DNA of 13,499 nt from Kordia sp045105435 (GTDB lineage Bacteria; Bacteroidota; Bacteroidia; Flavobacteriales; Flavobacteriaceae), in NCBI RefSeq assembly GCF_045105435.1, contig NZ_JBGCDL010000227.1:1-13499 (forward strand). Direction: 5' to 3'. How positions within the stretch are numbered: position 1 is the stretch's first letter; each line of letters begins with the position of its first letter. Below the pieces are notes generated by a model that had not been told where the DNA came from, made no database searches, and saw only the letters and a program-made list of their open reading frames with translations. Position numbers and translations under genes: made by a program. This document shows, one piece after another, positions 1 to 7,311 of this stretch.

Positions 1-705
1 TCTGACGTCGCTTTAGTCGGCGGTGGCAGTTATCCGCAACCCGGAGAAATCTCGTTAGCACATAATGGCGTGTTGTTTTTGGATGAATTGCCAGAATTCA
101 AACGAAGTGTCTTAGAAGTCATGCGACAACCGTTGGAAGACAGAGAAGTCACAATTTCGCGTGCACGATTTACCATAACCTATCCAAGTAGTTTTATGTT
201 GGTAGCAAGTATGAATCCGAGTCCAAGCGGTTTTTTCAACGATCCTAATTCACCAATGAGTGCTTCTCCAATGGAAATGCATCGCTACATGGGGAAAATT
301 TCGGGACCTTTATTAGATCGAATTGATATTCATATCGAAGTCACGCCAGTTCCTTTCGAAAAATTATCGGAAGAACGAAAAGGAGAAACAAGTGCAGAAA
401 TTCGCGAGCGTGTCATCAAAGCGAGAGAAGTACAAACAGAACGTTTCAAACACTCGGAAATCTTACATTACAATGCACAAATGAGTACAAAACAAATTCG
501 GAAGCATTGTAAACTAGACAAAGAAGCGTTGAGTTTGCTCAAAAATGCGATGGAACGTTTAAATCTATCCGCAAGAGCGTATGACAGAATCTTAAAAGTA
601 GCGAGAACTATTGCCGATTTAGAAGTACAAAAGAACATTTTACCAAACCATATTGCAGAAGCAATTCAATACAGAAGTTTGGATAGAGAAGGTTGGTTGG
701 GGTAA
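1..705 (+). CDS. yifB: YifB/ComM-family Mg-chelatase-like AAA+ ATPase, 5'-truncated
   Basis: The frame is open from base 1, so the gene begins before the window; 234 residues are visible, roughly the C-terminal half of a family usually near 500 aa. The visible part opens with SDVALVGGGSYPQPGEISLA and the Walker B segment GVLFLDELPEF, both hallmarks of YifB. It continues with the MNPSPSG loop, the ISGPLLDRIDIHIEV arginine-finger/sensor region and the C-terminal Mg_chelatase_C helices (LSARAYDRILKVARTIADL ... HIAEAIQYRSLDRE). The Walker A loop lies upstream, outside the window. In many family members the MNP loop reads CPCG with further cysteines; here those cysteines are replaced (SPSG). Characterised ComM proteins are hexameric helicases that promote branch migration during natural transformation; that role is transferred from the family. 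An ATG at position 70 lies inside the conserved core and is not the start. Confidence 0.95.
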   Translation, partial: SDVALVGGGSYPQPGEISLAHNGVLFLDELPEFKRSVLEVMRQPLEDREVTISRARFTITYPSSFMLVASMNPSPSGFFNDPNSPMSASPMEMHRYMGKISGPLLDRIDIHIEVTPVPFEKLSEERKGETSAEIRERVIKAREVQTERFKHSEILHYNAQMSTKQIRKHCKLDKEALSLLKNAMERLNLSARAYDRILKVARTIADLEVQKNILPNHIAEAIQYRSLDREGWLG

Positions 706-732
706 TTTTCAAGTGTAAATTGTTGAAAATAA

Positions 733-765
733 TATAATCTAAGAAAGATTATACTTTATTTTTTA
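733..765 (+). terminator. Intrinsic terminator after the yifB gene
   Basis: TATAATCT (733-740) and AGATTATA (746-753) form a perfect 8-bp stem with an AAGAA loop, followed by the T-rich run CTTTATTTTTTAG. The stem is all but one pair A/T, so it is weak, but the position right after a stop codon and the T tract fit a terminator. Confidence 0.6.
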
Positions 766-813
766 GTAAATAAACTATATATTAGAGGAGAACTAACCAT
801 AAAAAATACTACC

Positions 814-1380
814 ATGTCCTCTATATTATTTAAAGATATACAAAAAAATCTTGTAACTGAAACAACTAAAAGAACGATGGATATCGATCATACCAATTCT
901 TCTGTAGGTCCTTTAGTACACATTGAAAAAAATACAGGAGTTATTCATATTACTGCTTATTTCTTAGACAGAGTTTTAGATACTGATATTTATATTCCTG
1001 AATGTGTTACGGTTGACGAAAAAGATGGAAAAAGCAGTATAAAAATTAATATAAAAAATACTTCTAGCTTACTAAAAAATGAGCCTAACGAAGATCTATT
1101 AAACCGAAAGCATTGGGAATTAAGATTAGAACCAAAAGACGAAGATAAAATTCCTTTATTAGAATTACATGAAATTCAAGTCGAAATTGACTTTAATGAA
1201 AAGTCTGGTTTAGAAAAACCAATAACAGCATTTAAAGCTTTGACAGAAATTAAAAATGTTGTAGCAAATATTAACGAAGAAGAAACCAATGAAAAAATAA
1301 ATAAAATAAAAGAAATACTAAAAAAAATACATACTGTTGGTGAGCCAAGACGTGGAACGAAATTTATCCCACCAAAATAA
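814..1380 (+). CDS. Hypothetical protein, 188 aa, family not recognised
   Basis: I do not recognise this protein. It starts MSSILFKDIQ and has no signal peptide or membrane segment, so it is probably cytoplasmic. Residues about 33-80 alternate hydrophobic and polar residues (VHIEKNTGVIHITAYFLD, IYIPECVTV, SIKINIKN), which suggests beta strands. Residues about 115-130 look similar (LLELHEIQVEIDF). The C-terminal 50 residues are a charged, Lys/Glu-rich helical stretch (EIKNVVANI ... KINKIKEILKKI), followed by a basic tail. There is one cysteine. Its stop is 33 bp before the sensor kinase start with no terminator between, so it may share that operon and could be an accessory to it; this is inference. 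AGGAGAAC lies at 786-793, about 20 nt before the ATG, too far for a normal ribosome binding site. Confidence 0.75.
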   Translation: MSSILFKDIQKNLVTETTKRTMDIDHTNSSVGPLVHIEKNTGVIHITAYFLDRVLDTDIYIPECVTVDEKDGKSSIKINIKNTSSLLKNEPNEDLLNRKHWELRLEPKDEDKIPLLELHEIQVEIDFNEKSGLEKPITAFKALTEIKNVVANINEEETNEKINKIKEILKKIHTVGEPRRGTKFIPPK

Positions 1381-1413
1381 AATGCCAAAAGTTTTAAAGA
1401 ATGTAATTTTTTT

Positions 1414-3126
1414 ATGAGAAACACAGATAAACTTTTTTTTTACACATTATTTTTATTGGGAATTCACGCTACGTTAGGACAAAATTCATATACTGATCAA
1501 TGGTTTGCTAATAATTGTCAATATTGTAAAAAAACAAGTTACTTAGACAAAAAAAGTAGTTTAGCTACCGATGCATGGCATAATGCTCACACAAGTTTTG
1601 CCAATACTAAATTCAAAGAAGCAAAAAGGTATATACTCACAGATAACAAAACGAACGATACATTAAAAACATTACTAGAAAAGCATATTTTAATACAGCT
1701 TGGTGTCGAAAATGATGCAAAACAATTTTTTCATACCATTGGCAGTACTCAAAATAAAAGTATAAAACAATTTGTATACAAAAGTTTAGGTAAGTTGTAT
1801 TTTAATGAGCAAAAATATGATTCAGCAATAATTTATTATGACAAATCACTAAAAATTCCTATAACTCAATCGCATTACTTTACATGTGAAATACTTGAAA
1901 ATAAAGCATATATACATTTAAAAAATGGAGCGTTTGAAACTGCAGATTCGCTATCTAAAAAAATACTGAGGCTTTACAAACAGCACCAAGATTCAATTCA
2001 AATAGCCAGAAACTACTCAAACCTAGGAAATCTGTATTTTGAGCAATACAAAGATAAACTCGCCAAAAAGTATTTTGATTCTGCATATACATATTCCAAA
2101 TCATTAAAAGATTTAGAATTAAAAAGTAACATTGCTTATAATTTATACATGATTCTTGAAGTTTCAAAAAAACATGAAGCTGCCATAAAGTATTACAAAG
2201 AGCACAAAGCACTCAATGATTCACTCCAAAAACAAAATGCAATTTGGGAAGTTGCACAAGAAAAAGAAGCCTTCAATATTGCGCAAAAACAAACCGAATT
2301 AGACCTTAAAACAGCAGAACGAAACACCTTTATTGCAATTTCAGCGGGAATCCTTCTATTATTCGTAATCGGATTTATTTTCTACAGAAAACTCATCGCG
2401 CAAAACAAAAAAATCAAAAAACTAAATCGTGAATTAAATGAAACAAACACAGTAAAAAATCAGTTGTTTACTATCATTGCACACGATTTGCGAAGTCCAG
2501 TTGCACGTTTAAAACAGTTATTTCAATTGCGAGCGCTCAAGAAAAATTCAGAAGGCATTTCGTCCGATAAAAATGTGACGCAAATTATTGATGCACTCAG
2601 TTTATTGTTAGATAATTTATTGAATTGGTCGCTGAGTCAATCTGACTTACTTTCGGTTCAAAAAGAATGGTTTCCATTGTGGCAAATTATTCGTCAAATA
2701 GAACTACAATACCAATCGTTAATTGAAGAAAAAGGCATTCAATTCACTACAAATATTGAAAAATCAGTTTTAGTTTATGGCGACATGGAAATTTTTAAAA
2801 TTGTCATTCGAAACTGTTTGGACAACGCAATTAAATTCACGCCAAAAAACGGGAAAATTACTATTTCTGGAACAACTGAAAACGAATCGTTCATTGTATT
2901 TATTACAGATTCAGGTATTGGAATTCCAGAAAAAATACTCAAAAGTATCTTCGAAATCAAATCAAACAAAGCACAAAAAGATACGACAGGAAGAAAAAGT
3001 TCTGGCTTAGGACTCATGCTTACCAAATCAATGATTCAACTTAACGGCGGAACCATTAAAATTCAACCAAACCCAACAGGCGGAACCATTGTCAACATTT
3101 CATTACCTTACAAAAACGCAGCATAA
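1414..3126 (+). CDS. TPR-containing membrane sensor histidine kinase
   Basis: This 570-aa protein has a typical flavobacterial sensor architecture. Residues 1-22 form a signal peptide or N-terminal membrane segment (FFYTLFLLGIHATLG). Residues about 50-290 are alpha-helical TPR-type repeats (for example SLGKLYFNEQKYDSAIIYYD and YSNLGNLYFEQYKDKLAKKY) that would face the periplasm. One membrane helix spans about 305-324, followed by a basic coiled coil at about 326-350. The HisKA box FTIIAHDLRSPVARL gives His357 as the phosphorylated residue. The ATPase domain has an N box with Asn471 (RNCLDNAIKFT), a G1 box DSGIGIP (499-505) and a G2 box GLGL (531-534). The kinase therefore appears intact. The LytTR response regulator starts 6 bp after its stop, so the two almost certainly form one two-component system. 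The signal sensed cannot be read from the sequence. Confidence 0.93.
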   Translation: MRNTDKLFFYTLFLLGIHATLGQNSYTDQWFANNCQYCKKTSYLDKKSSLATDAWHNAHTSFANTKFKEAKRYILTDNKTNDTLKTLLEKHILIQLGVENDAKQFFHTIGSTQNKSIKQFVYKSLGKLYFNEQKYDSAIIYYDKSLKIPITQSHYFTCEILENKAYIHLKNGAFETADSLSKKILRLYKQHQDSIQIARNYSNLGNLYFEQYKDKLAKKYFDSAYTYSKSLKDLELKSNIAYNLYMILEVSKKHEAAIKYYKEHKALNDSLQKQNAIWEVAQEKEAFNIAQKQTELDLKTAERNTFIAISAGILLLFVIGFIFYRKLIAQNKKIKKLNRELNETNTVKNQLFTIIAHDLRSPVARLKQLFQLRALKKNSEGISSDKNVTQIIDALSLLLDNLLNWSLSQSDLLSVQKEWFPLWQIIRQIELQYQSLIEEKGIQFTTNIEKSVLVYGDMEIFKIVIRNCLDNAIKFTPKNGKITISGTTENESFIVFITDSGIGIPEKILKSIFEIKSNKAQKDTTGRKSSGLGLMLTKSMIQLNGGTIKIQPNPTGGTIVNISLPYKNAA

Positions 3127-3132
3127 ACGACC

Positions 3133-3870
3133 ATGGAAAAACTAAACATATTCATTTTAGAAGACGATTCAACTGAAGTAGAAATGTTAAAAATCATCCT
3201 TTCAGACGAATATAATATCAGCGGAATTGCCACAAACTATGAAGAAGCTGTGAAAATATTCAATCAAAAAACGCCAGATATTGCAATTCTTGACATATTT
3301 ATGAATGGTGAACGTGAAGGCATTCGATTCGCAGAATACATACAAAACACGCGCCCAATTCCAATCTTATTCTTGACAAATTCAAAAGATAAAATTTCAT
3401 TCTCTCAAGCAAAAAAACAAAATCCATATAATTACTTATTAAAACCTGTTGATCCGTATTCGTTGAAATTTTCAATAGAATTGGCTTTTGAAAAATACGC
3501 CAATCAAGTTGGACAATTATCGACTAAAGAGGAAGCGACTTTACAATTAGACAATAAATTGCTTGTAAAAAAGGGAAATACGCTCATAAAAGTTGTGGTA
3601 AGTGACATCTATTACATTGAATCAGACGATAAATATTGTTTCATTCATACGAAAGATGCGCGTTTTCTAGTTCAAAAATCGCTCAAAAGTTTTTCAGAAA
3701 CATTGCCTGACAATTTTGTGTCATTACACAGAAAATATGTTGTAAATACAGATAAAATCTTATCAGTTATGCCAACAGATTACACGCTAACACTCAAAAA
3801 TAATAGCGTTTTACCAGTAAGTCAGCGTCACAGAAAACAATTATTAGACATCTTCACAATCATAAAATAA
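3133..3870 (+). CDS. Response regulator with receiver and LytTR DNA-binding domains
   Basis: The 245-aa protein has a receiver domain (about 4-120) with acidic pocket Asp11/Asp12, phosphoacceptor Asp54 (AILDIFM), Thr82 (ILFLTN) and Lys104 (YLLKPVD). A LytTR domain covers about 145-243, recognised by VVVSDIYYIESDDKYCFIHT, FVSLHRKYVVNTDKI and LPVSQRHRKQLL. It should be phosphorylated by the kinase encoded immediately upstream and then bind paired direct repeats in target promoters. The gene is 6 bp downstream of the kinase stop and thus co-transcribed. It shares the DNA-binding domain class with the membrane protein at 6292-7176 but has a receiver instead of membrane helices, so the two are separate regulators. 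No obvious LytTR-type repeat pair was found in front of its own operon, so its targets are unknown. Confidence 0.94.
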   Translation: MEKLNIFILEDDSTEVEMLKIILSDEYNISGIATNYEEAVKIFNQKTPDIAILDIFMNGEREGIRFAEYIQNTRPIPILFLTNSKDKISFSQAKKQNPYNYLLKPVDPYSLKFSIELAFEKYANQVGQLSTKEEATLQLDNKLLVKKGNTLIKVVVSDIYYIESDDKYCFIHTKDARFLVQKSLKSFSETLPDNFVSLHRKYVVNTDKILSVMPTDYTLTLKNNSVLPVSQRHRKQLLDIFTIIK

Positions 3871-4237
3871 AACTCTTTTATAGCTTCTTTTAGAATACAA
3901 ATTTGGGCGTAACCTCCAAAAAAAAATGGAGGTCGGGCTTTCGCGAGTCGCTCTTTTCATTGCATTTCAAGGAGCTCCAACAATCGCTCAATCCCTTACG
4001 CGATTTCAAAGTTCAGTTTGTACTAGCAACCAGCAACTAGCAACCAAAACCCATCACTCCAAAAAAAACATCATTCACGGAACAAATATCTTCACTCACG
4101 AAAAAATCAGCATCTTCGCTTATTTCACAACTACTTTTACCATGTAAAGCAGCAAAATAATATCACTTTTTGTGCATTACATGGCGAAATCCGAAAAGCC
4201 TAAAATAGAGTAGGAGAACCAATTAAAATTAACCATT
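3871..4237. other. Gene-free interval of 367 bp
   Basis: The interval holds the structured repeat element described at 3905-4001 and a short direct repeat of ACTAGCAACC (4022-4031 and 4036-4045, 4 bp apart). It also has an inverted pair CCATGTAA/TTACATGG (4140-4147 and 4177-4184). A 73-codon open frame at 3926-4147 runs straight through the repeat element and lacks any protein-like pattern, so I do not treat it as a gene. No clear terminator follows the response regulator; the repeat element itself might serve. Confidence 0.6.
3905..4001 (+). repeat. GGGCGTAACC...CCCTTACGC structured intergenic repeat element
   Basis: The element begins GGGCGTAACCTCC and ends AATCCCTTACGC. Its ends are complementary (GCGTAA at 3907-3912 with TTACGC at 3996-4001). 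Near the 5' end ACCTCC and GGAGGT close a hairpin over an A-rich loop (about 3912-3933), followed by GGTCGGGCTTTCGC. From memory, flavobacterial genomes carry many intergenic copies of a GGGCGT-hairpin-GGTCGGGCTTTCGC-...-AATCCCTNACGC sequence; I could not check copy number here. It is GC-richer than its surroundings. Its role is unknown to me; candidates are a transcript-end structure, a non-autonomous mobile repeat or a structured RNA. Confidence 0.6.
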
Positions 4238-4672
4238 ATGTCAAATTCAGTACCAAATGTATTCCTATTAAATCTTCTGATAGGGGAAAGTATGGCAGGC
4301 GCAATTACTTGTAGAATGAACCTAGGAGTTTCTCCACAAACAAAAACAGTGCAAGGACGTTCTGTAGTTTTTCAAGCTGTTAATCCTCCATTACACGTAG
4401 AATCTGCTGTGACAGGAACATACAATTACCTGTGTACAAATACAAGTTGTCATATCATGATTATTGTCAACGGATATACCGAAAATGAAAAAGGTAGTCT
4501 AAAGAATTTTGAAGCTAGAATCTTATTAGAAGACAACTGGGAAACAGGAACTGCCAATTATTCATTTCTAAGAGATGGAGAATGGGTTACAATGTCCAAT
4601 CAAGTCGTAAGAGCTATGCCAAATAATGAAATCAATGACTTAGGAAAATTAGCAGAAGCAGCGAATCACTAA
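4238..4672 (+). CDS. Hypothetical protein, 144 aa, family not recognised
   Basis: I do not recognise this protein. It starts MSNSVPNVFLLNLLIGESM; the N-terminus is mildly hydrophobic but has no basic n-region or clear cleavage site, so I read it as cytoplasmic or leaderless. The middle (about 20-115) is rich in alternating beta-strand-like segments (AITCRMNLGVS, RSVVFQAV, CHIMIIVNGY, FEARILLEDNW, ANYSFLRDGEW). There are three cysteines (25, 66, 71), two of them in LCTNTSC. The last 20 residues look helical. A hairpin follows the gene, and the lipase-like gene begins 103 bp further on in the same direction; a functional link between the two is possible but not shown. AGGAGAAC occurs 18 nt before the ATG (4212-4219), as it also does about 20 nt before the gene at 814. 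Confidence 0.75.
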   Translation: MSNSVPNVFLLNLLIGESMAGAITCRMNLGVSPQTKTVQGRSVVFQAVNPPLHVESAVTGTYNYLCTNTSCHIMIIVNGYTENEKGSLKNFEARILLEDNWETGTANYSFLRDGEWVTMSNQVVRAMPNNEINDLGKLAEAANH

Positions 4673-4687
4673 AAGGCATTCAATAAG

Positions 4688-4730
4688 CAACATTACTAGC
4701 ATTGTACAACTTTCTGTGTTAGTAATGTTG
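4688..4730 (+). terminator. Hairpin between the 144-aa gene and the lipase gene
   Basis: CAACATTACTAGC (4688-4700) and GTTAGTAATGTTG (4718-4730) pair over 13 bp with one G-T wobble and a 17-nt loop. The following TTGTAAAACT is not a real T tract, so this may be a weak terminator, an RNA-stability structure or an operator rather than a classical terminator. Confidence 0.45.
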
Positions 4731-4775
4731 TTGTAAAACTCCTCTCAATTTAATAATTAACCAAAAGCTAAAATC

Positions 4776-6083
4776 GTGAATAAAACAGAAACAGCACAAC
4801 AAAGAAAAGCAAGAATCATACACAGTCTATCATTTGCCAGTAATTCTGCATTTGGAGTCGTTTTCCCTAACGAAGATACCTATGGAGAATCACATAGAAA
4901 ACTACAAACTTTTGTAAAGAAAGTGTCAAATGAAGTATTATCAAACTCAAACACTCAAAAGTACATTGGAGACGATTGGGAAACCGTCTGGGGACCAGTT
5001 GTGTACTCGCATGACCAAAACTCTTCGTATGCAGTGGCAGACAATACGATGGGCGTATATTATTCAAAAACTAAAAAACTATTTGTAATCGCAATTGCAG
5101 GAACGAACTCTATTTCAAGTTTTGGTTGGATGAAAGAAGATTTTCATGTAAATAAAACCGCTGTTTGGAAAGACATCTCCGGGAAAGGTATGGGAGATAT
5201 CTCGCAAGGAACAGCTACAGGATTAGACGTTTTGGTACATAAAATGCAAGATGGAAATGCAGATCTTTTGTCGACTTTACATAAATTTATTCTCGATAAA
5301 GAAATAACTAGTGCAGAAGTTGCAGTAACTGGACATAGTTTAGGAGGCGCGCTTTCTCCTGCGTTAGCCTTATATCTTTCAGATAAAAAGAAAGAATGGT
5401 GTGGAAATGCAACAATACAAATGTCAACCTACCCGACAGCAGGACCAACCATTGGAATTTATCCAACTAAAAATAAATTTAAAGAAACGAATAACTTTAT
5501 AAAGTATTACAACGACCAAATTAATAATGGGAATATTATATATGAATCAGTTATAAATGATTTAGATATTGTGCCGTTAGCTTGGAATAAAGATGACATC
5601 GCTAAGATTCCTAACATTTATAAGAAATATAAAATAAAGGACGCAAGTTTTGGAACAATGGCATTAATCGCTGTTTTTAATACATGCAAAAAAGGAACCT
5701 TAAAGCAATATATGTATAAGCACATAAAGGCAGAAACTGTTTCAGGTACATTCAATGAAGAAATAGAAGAACTACTGCCAAAGGTATTTAAAACATTACA
5801 ACCAGGTAGTATTTTAGCAAATAATTACATACCAAAACCTTTACAAGCTTACATTTCTAACTTGGAAAATTTAATTAGGTATTTTCTTCAAGCAGCTTAT
5901 CAACATACAACTGCCTATGATAAATTATTAAAAATTGAGGCTTTTATGGAGCAATATTACAACGTTAAAAAAACAGTAAAAGCCGAAGAAATAGAAAACT
6001 TTGAAACTACAGATCAAAAAGTATTAATGCTCGCAGGTGACGCGCTAGGTATAAATCTAAATGATTTATCTAATGTAAATTAA
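4776..6083 (+). CDS. Class 3 lipase-like alpha/beta-hydrolase
   Basis: The 435-aa protein carries a Lipase_3-type core. Strand FVIAIAGTNS (103-112) would supply the oxyanion region, and VTGHSLGGA (184-192) is the nucleophile elbow with Ser188. DIVP (Asp264-Pro267) matches the usual acid motif, and His377 in YQHTTAYDKL fits the catalytic His position. The last two are inferred by order and spacing. There is no signal peptide or membrane segment, so the enzyme is cytoplasmic or leaves by a signal-independent route. The substrate is unknown; this fold covers triacylglycerol lipases and phospholipases. The start is a GTG, because TAA closes the frame six codons upstream and no ATG intervenes. The C-terminal 60 residues are charged and helical, extending beyond the usual lipase core. 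A strong terminator follows. Confidence 0.82.
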   Translation: MNKTETAQQRKARIIHSLSFASNSAFGVVFPNEDTYGESHRKLQTFVKKVSNEVLSNSNTQKYIGDDWETVWGPVVYSHDQNSSYAVADNTMGVYYSKTKKLFVIAIAGTNSISSFGWMKEDFHVNKTAVWKDISGKGMGDISQGTATGLDVLVHKMQDGNADLLSTLHKFILDKEITSAEVAVTGHSLGGALSPALALYLSDKKKEWCGNATIQMSTYPTAGPTIGIYPTKNKFKETNNFIKYYNDQINNGNIIYESVINDLDIVPLAWNKDDIAKIPNIYKKYKIKDASFGTMALIAVFNTCKKGTLKQYMYKHIKAETVSGTFNEEIEELLPKVFKTLQPGSILANNYIPKPLQAYISNLENLIRYFLQAAYQHTTAYDKLLKIEAFMEQYYNVKKTVKAEEIENFETTDQKVLMLAGDALGINLNDLSNVN

Positions 6084-6117
6084 TAACAGATATGAAAATC
6101 TAACATATTTAGTTTTC

Positions 6118-6161
6118 AAAATATCCAACATCAACTCATAATTGATGTTGGATATTTTTTT
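6118..6161 (+). terminator. Strong intrinsic terminator after the lipase gene
   Basis: AATATCCAACATCAA ending at 6134 and TTGATGTTGGATATT starting at 6142 form a perfect stem of 15 or more bp over a 7-nt loop (CTCATAA), followed directly by a run of T residues. It isolates the lipase gene from the peptide cluster. Confidence 0.9.
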
Positions 6162-6189
6162 ATCTAAAAGAAATAAAGCTGCTTATTTA

Positions 6190-6220
6190 TTCATCACAAA
6201 AACGTGAATTTCGTCACAAA
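6190..6220 (+). promoter_or_regulatory. Candidate LytTR binding site, pair A (upstream of the membrane LytTR gene)
   Basis: Direct repeats TTCATCACAAA (6190-6200) and TTCGTCACAAA (6210-6220) differ at one base, with starts 20 bp apart. The downstream repeat ends about 72 bp before the GTG start of the membrane LytTR gene. Paired direct repeats about two helical turns apart are the known layout of LytTR-family sites. Two more pairs of the same motif lie before peptide genes 1 and 2. Autoregulation is inferred. The -7 element here is less clear than in the other two promoters (TAACAATTTTG, 6248-6258). Confidence 0.7.
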
Positions 6221-6253
6221 AGAGGGTAAAACCGTAATCAGGGCAAATAACAA

Positions 6254-6288
6254 TTTTGTAATTTTAAATTGATTTTTTAATTACAAAA
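6254..6288 (+). promoter_or_regulatory. Inverted repeat just before the GTG start of the membrane LytTR gene
   Basis: TTTTGTAATT (6254-6263) and AATTACAAAA (6279-6288) are a perfect 10-bp inverted repeat separated by 15 nt, ending 3 nt before the GTG. If transcribed it would place a hairpin over the ribosome landing zone; on DNA it could be an operator. It is very AT-rich, so chance cannot be excluded. Confidence 0.35.
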
Positions 6289-6291
6289 CCA

Positions 6292-7176
6292 GTGACAATA
6301 ACGAAACTAACATATTACTTTCAGCAAAAACATCAACTCATAGACAATCAAAATTATTATTTTAAACTGGCTGTGGTTGTTGGAATTGTACTCACCATTT
6401 TCGTATACATCTTTGATCCGTATGACAATTACTTAGCCATTCCAAAATTTGAACTTCCCATAAAAATCATTCAATTAGGTTACGGAGTCAACACAACACT
6501 TGTCATTTATGCCTTGTATTGGTTACTCTTTAAAAAACTTCAATTTGCCAACGGCAATCGTATCTGGAAAACTTATCATCATTGGTTATTACTAGTTGCA
6601 ATATTGAGTATTGCAGGTTTTATTGGAACCGTTTATCATAGATTTATGATGGATGTCGGCGTAGTCGATACAACTTATTACATGCTCGTAACAATTCCGA
6701 GATCAATCATGATTGCAATACCTTTATTCATCATCACGGTTCTTCTTGATCGATTATACGCAACACAACAACATTCAGTAACAGCTATAAAATCAGTTGT
6801 TGACACCGATGAACTTGTAGTTTTAGACAAAAAAATCATCTTAAAATCGCCTACAGTCAATCAATGTATCGAAGTAATGCCCTCAAAAATAGAATACATT
6901 AAAGCTTCAGGGAACTACGTAGAAATCTATTCTACAGGAGATAAAAAAGCGCAATTATTACGTGCTTCATTACGCTTTATAGCGGAACGTATAAAACCGT
7001 ACAATTTTCTTGTAAAATGTCATAGACAATACTATGTAAACATTCAAAAGGTGCAACATCATAAAGGAAACTCGCAACGCATTTTACTTACTTTAAAAAC
7101 AACAAAAGATGAAATTCCTGTTAGTAAAAGCTGTGTAAAAATGATTCTTTCTCACCTAAGAAAAGAAATAAAATAG
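6292..7176 (+). CDS. Four-TM membrane protein with C-terminal LytTR DNA-binding domain
   Basis: This 294-aa protein has four predicted membrane helices at about 24-41, 58-80, 97-116 and 128-153, then a short linker and a LytTR domain at about 180-290. The domain is recognised by MPSKIEYIKASGNYVEIYST, FLVKCHRQYYVNIQKV and EIPVSKSCVKMIL. There is no receiver domain, so it is a one-component, membrane-anchored regulator that would bind DNA from the membrane. The start is GTG at 6292: TAA at 6265-6267 closes the frame and no ATG lies between. It is preceded by pair A of the candidate LytTR repeats and followed, 136 bp later, by the first peptide gene, whose upstream region carries pair B. I infer that it regulates itself and the peptide genes. 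In streptococci, LytTR regulators paired with a separate membrane inhibitor control bacteriocin genes; here both parts are one polypeptide. Confidence 0.9.
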   Translation: MTITKLTYYFQQKHQLIDNQNYYFKLAVVVGIVLTIFVYIFDPYDNYLAIPKFELPIKIIQLGYGVNTTLVIYALYWLLFKKLQFANGNRIWKTYHHWLLLVAILSIAGFIGTVYHRFMMDVGVVDTTYYMLVTIPRSIMIAIPLFIITVLLDRLYATQQHSVTAIKSVVDTDELVVLDKKIILKSPTVNQCIEVMPSKIEYIKASGNYVEIYSTGDKKAQLLRASLRFIAERIKPYNFLVKCHRQYYVNIQKVQHHKGNSQRILLTLKTTKDEIPVSKSCVKMILSHLRKEIK

Positions 7177-7185
7177 CAAGGAACA

Positions 7186-7217
7186 TTCGTCACAAAGTGA
7201 TATTTATTGGTCACAAT
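7186..7217 (+). promoter_or_regulatory. Candidate LytTR binding site, pair B (upstream of peptide 1)
   Basis: Direct repeats TTCGTCACAAA (7186-7196) and TTGGTCACAAT (7207-7217) have starts 21 bp apart. The first copy is identical to the second copy of pair A. The downstream copy begins 37 bp before the TAATATTG box at 7244. Confidence 0.75.
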
Positions 7218-7243
7218 TATTTTTAATAATCTGAAAAACAGGC

Positions 7244-7251
7244 TAATATTG
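7244..7251 (+). promoter_or_regulatory. Putative -7 promoter element of peptide gene 1
   Basis: TAATATTG matches the Bacteroidota -7 consensus TAnnTTTG at all but one position. The identical octamer lies at the same distance (37 bp) from the second LytTR repeat in the promoter of peptide gene 2. No good -33 TTG element is seen, as expected for an activator-dependent promoter. Confidence 0.6.
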
Positions 7252-7311
7252 ATAGTGTACTCAAACCTTATTTAGTTTTCGTATTAAATTATAACTCAAT
7301 CTTAAAATATT

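Noticed and set aside
70..72. ATG at 70 as start of the ATPase gene
   Set aside because: The same frame is open and conserved to base 1, and position 70 is in the Walker B strand.
1176..1424. 82-codon minus-strand open frame over the end of the 188-aa gene
   Set aside because: Antisense overlap only, with composition explained by the lysine-rich sense gene; no independent support.
4022..4045. ACTAGCAACC repeated twice as a possible CRISPR or tandem array
   Set aside because: Only two 10-bp copies 4 bp apart, far too short for a CRISPR array.
3926..4147. 73-codon plus-strand open frame
   Set aside because: It runs through the structured repeat element, has no protein-like pattern, and ends in low-complexity sequence; treated as non-coding.
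4238..6083. Toxin-immunity interpretation of the 144-aa protein and lipase pair
   Set aside because: There is no secretion signal, no recognised toxin marker and a hairpin between them; kept only as a possibility.
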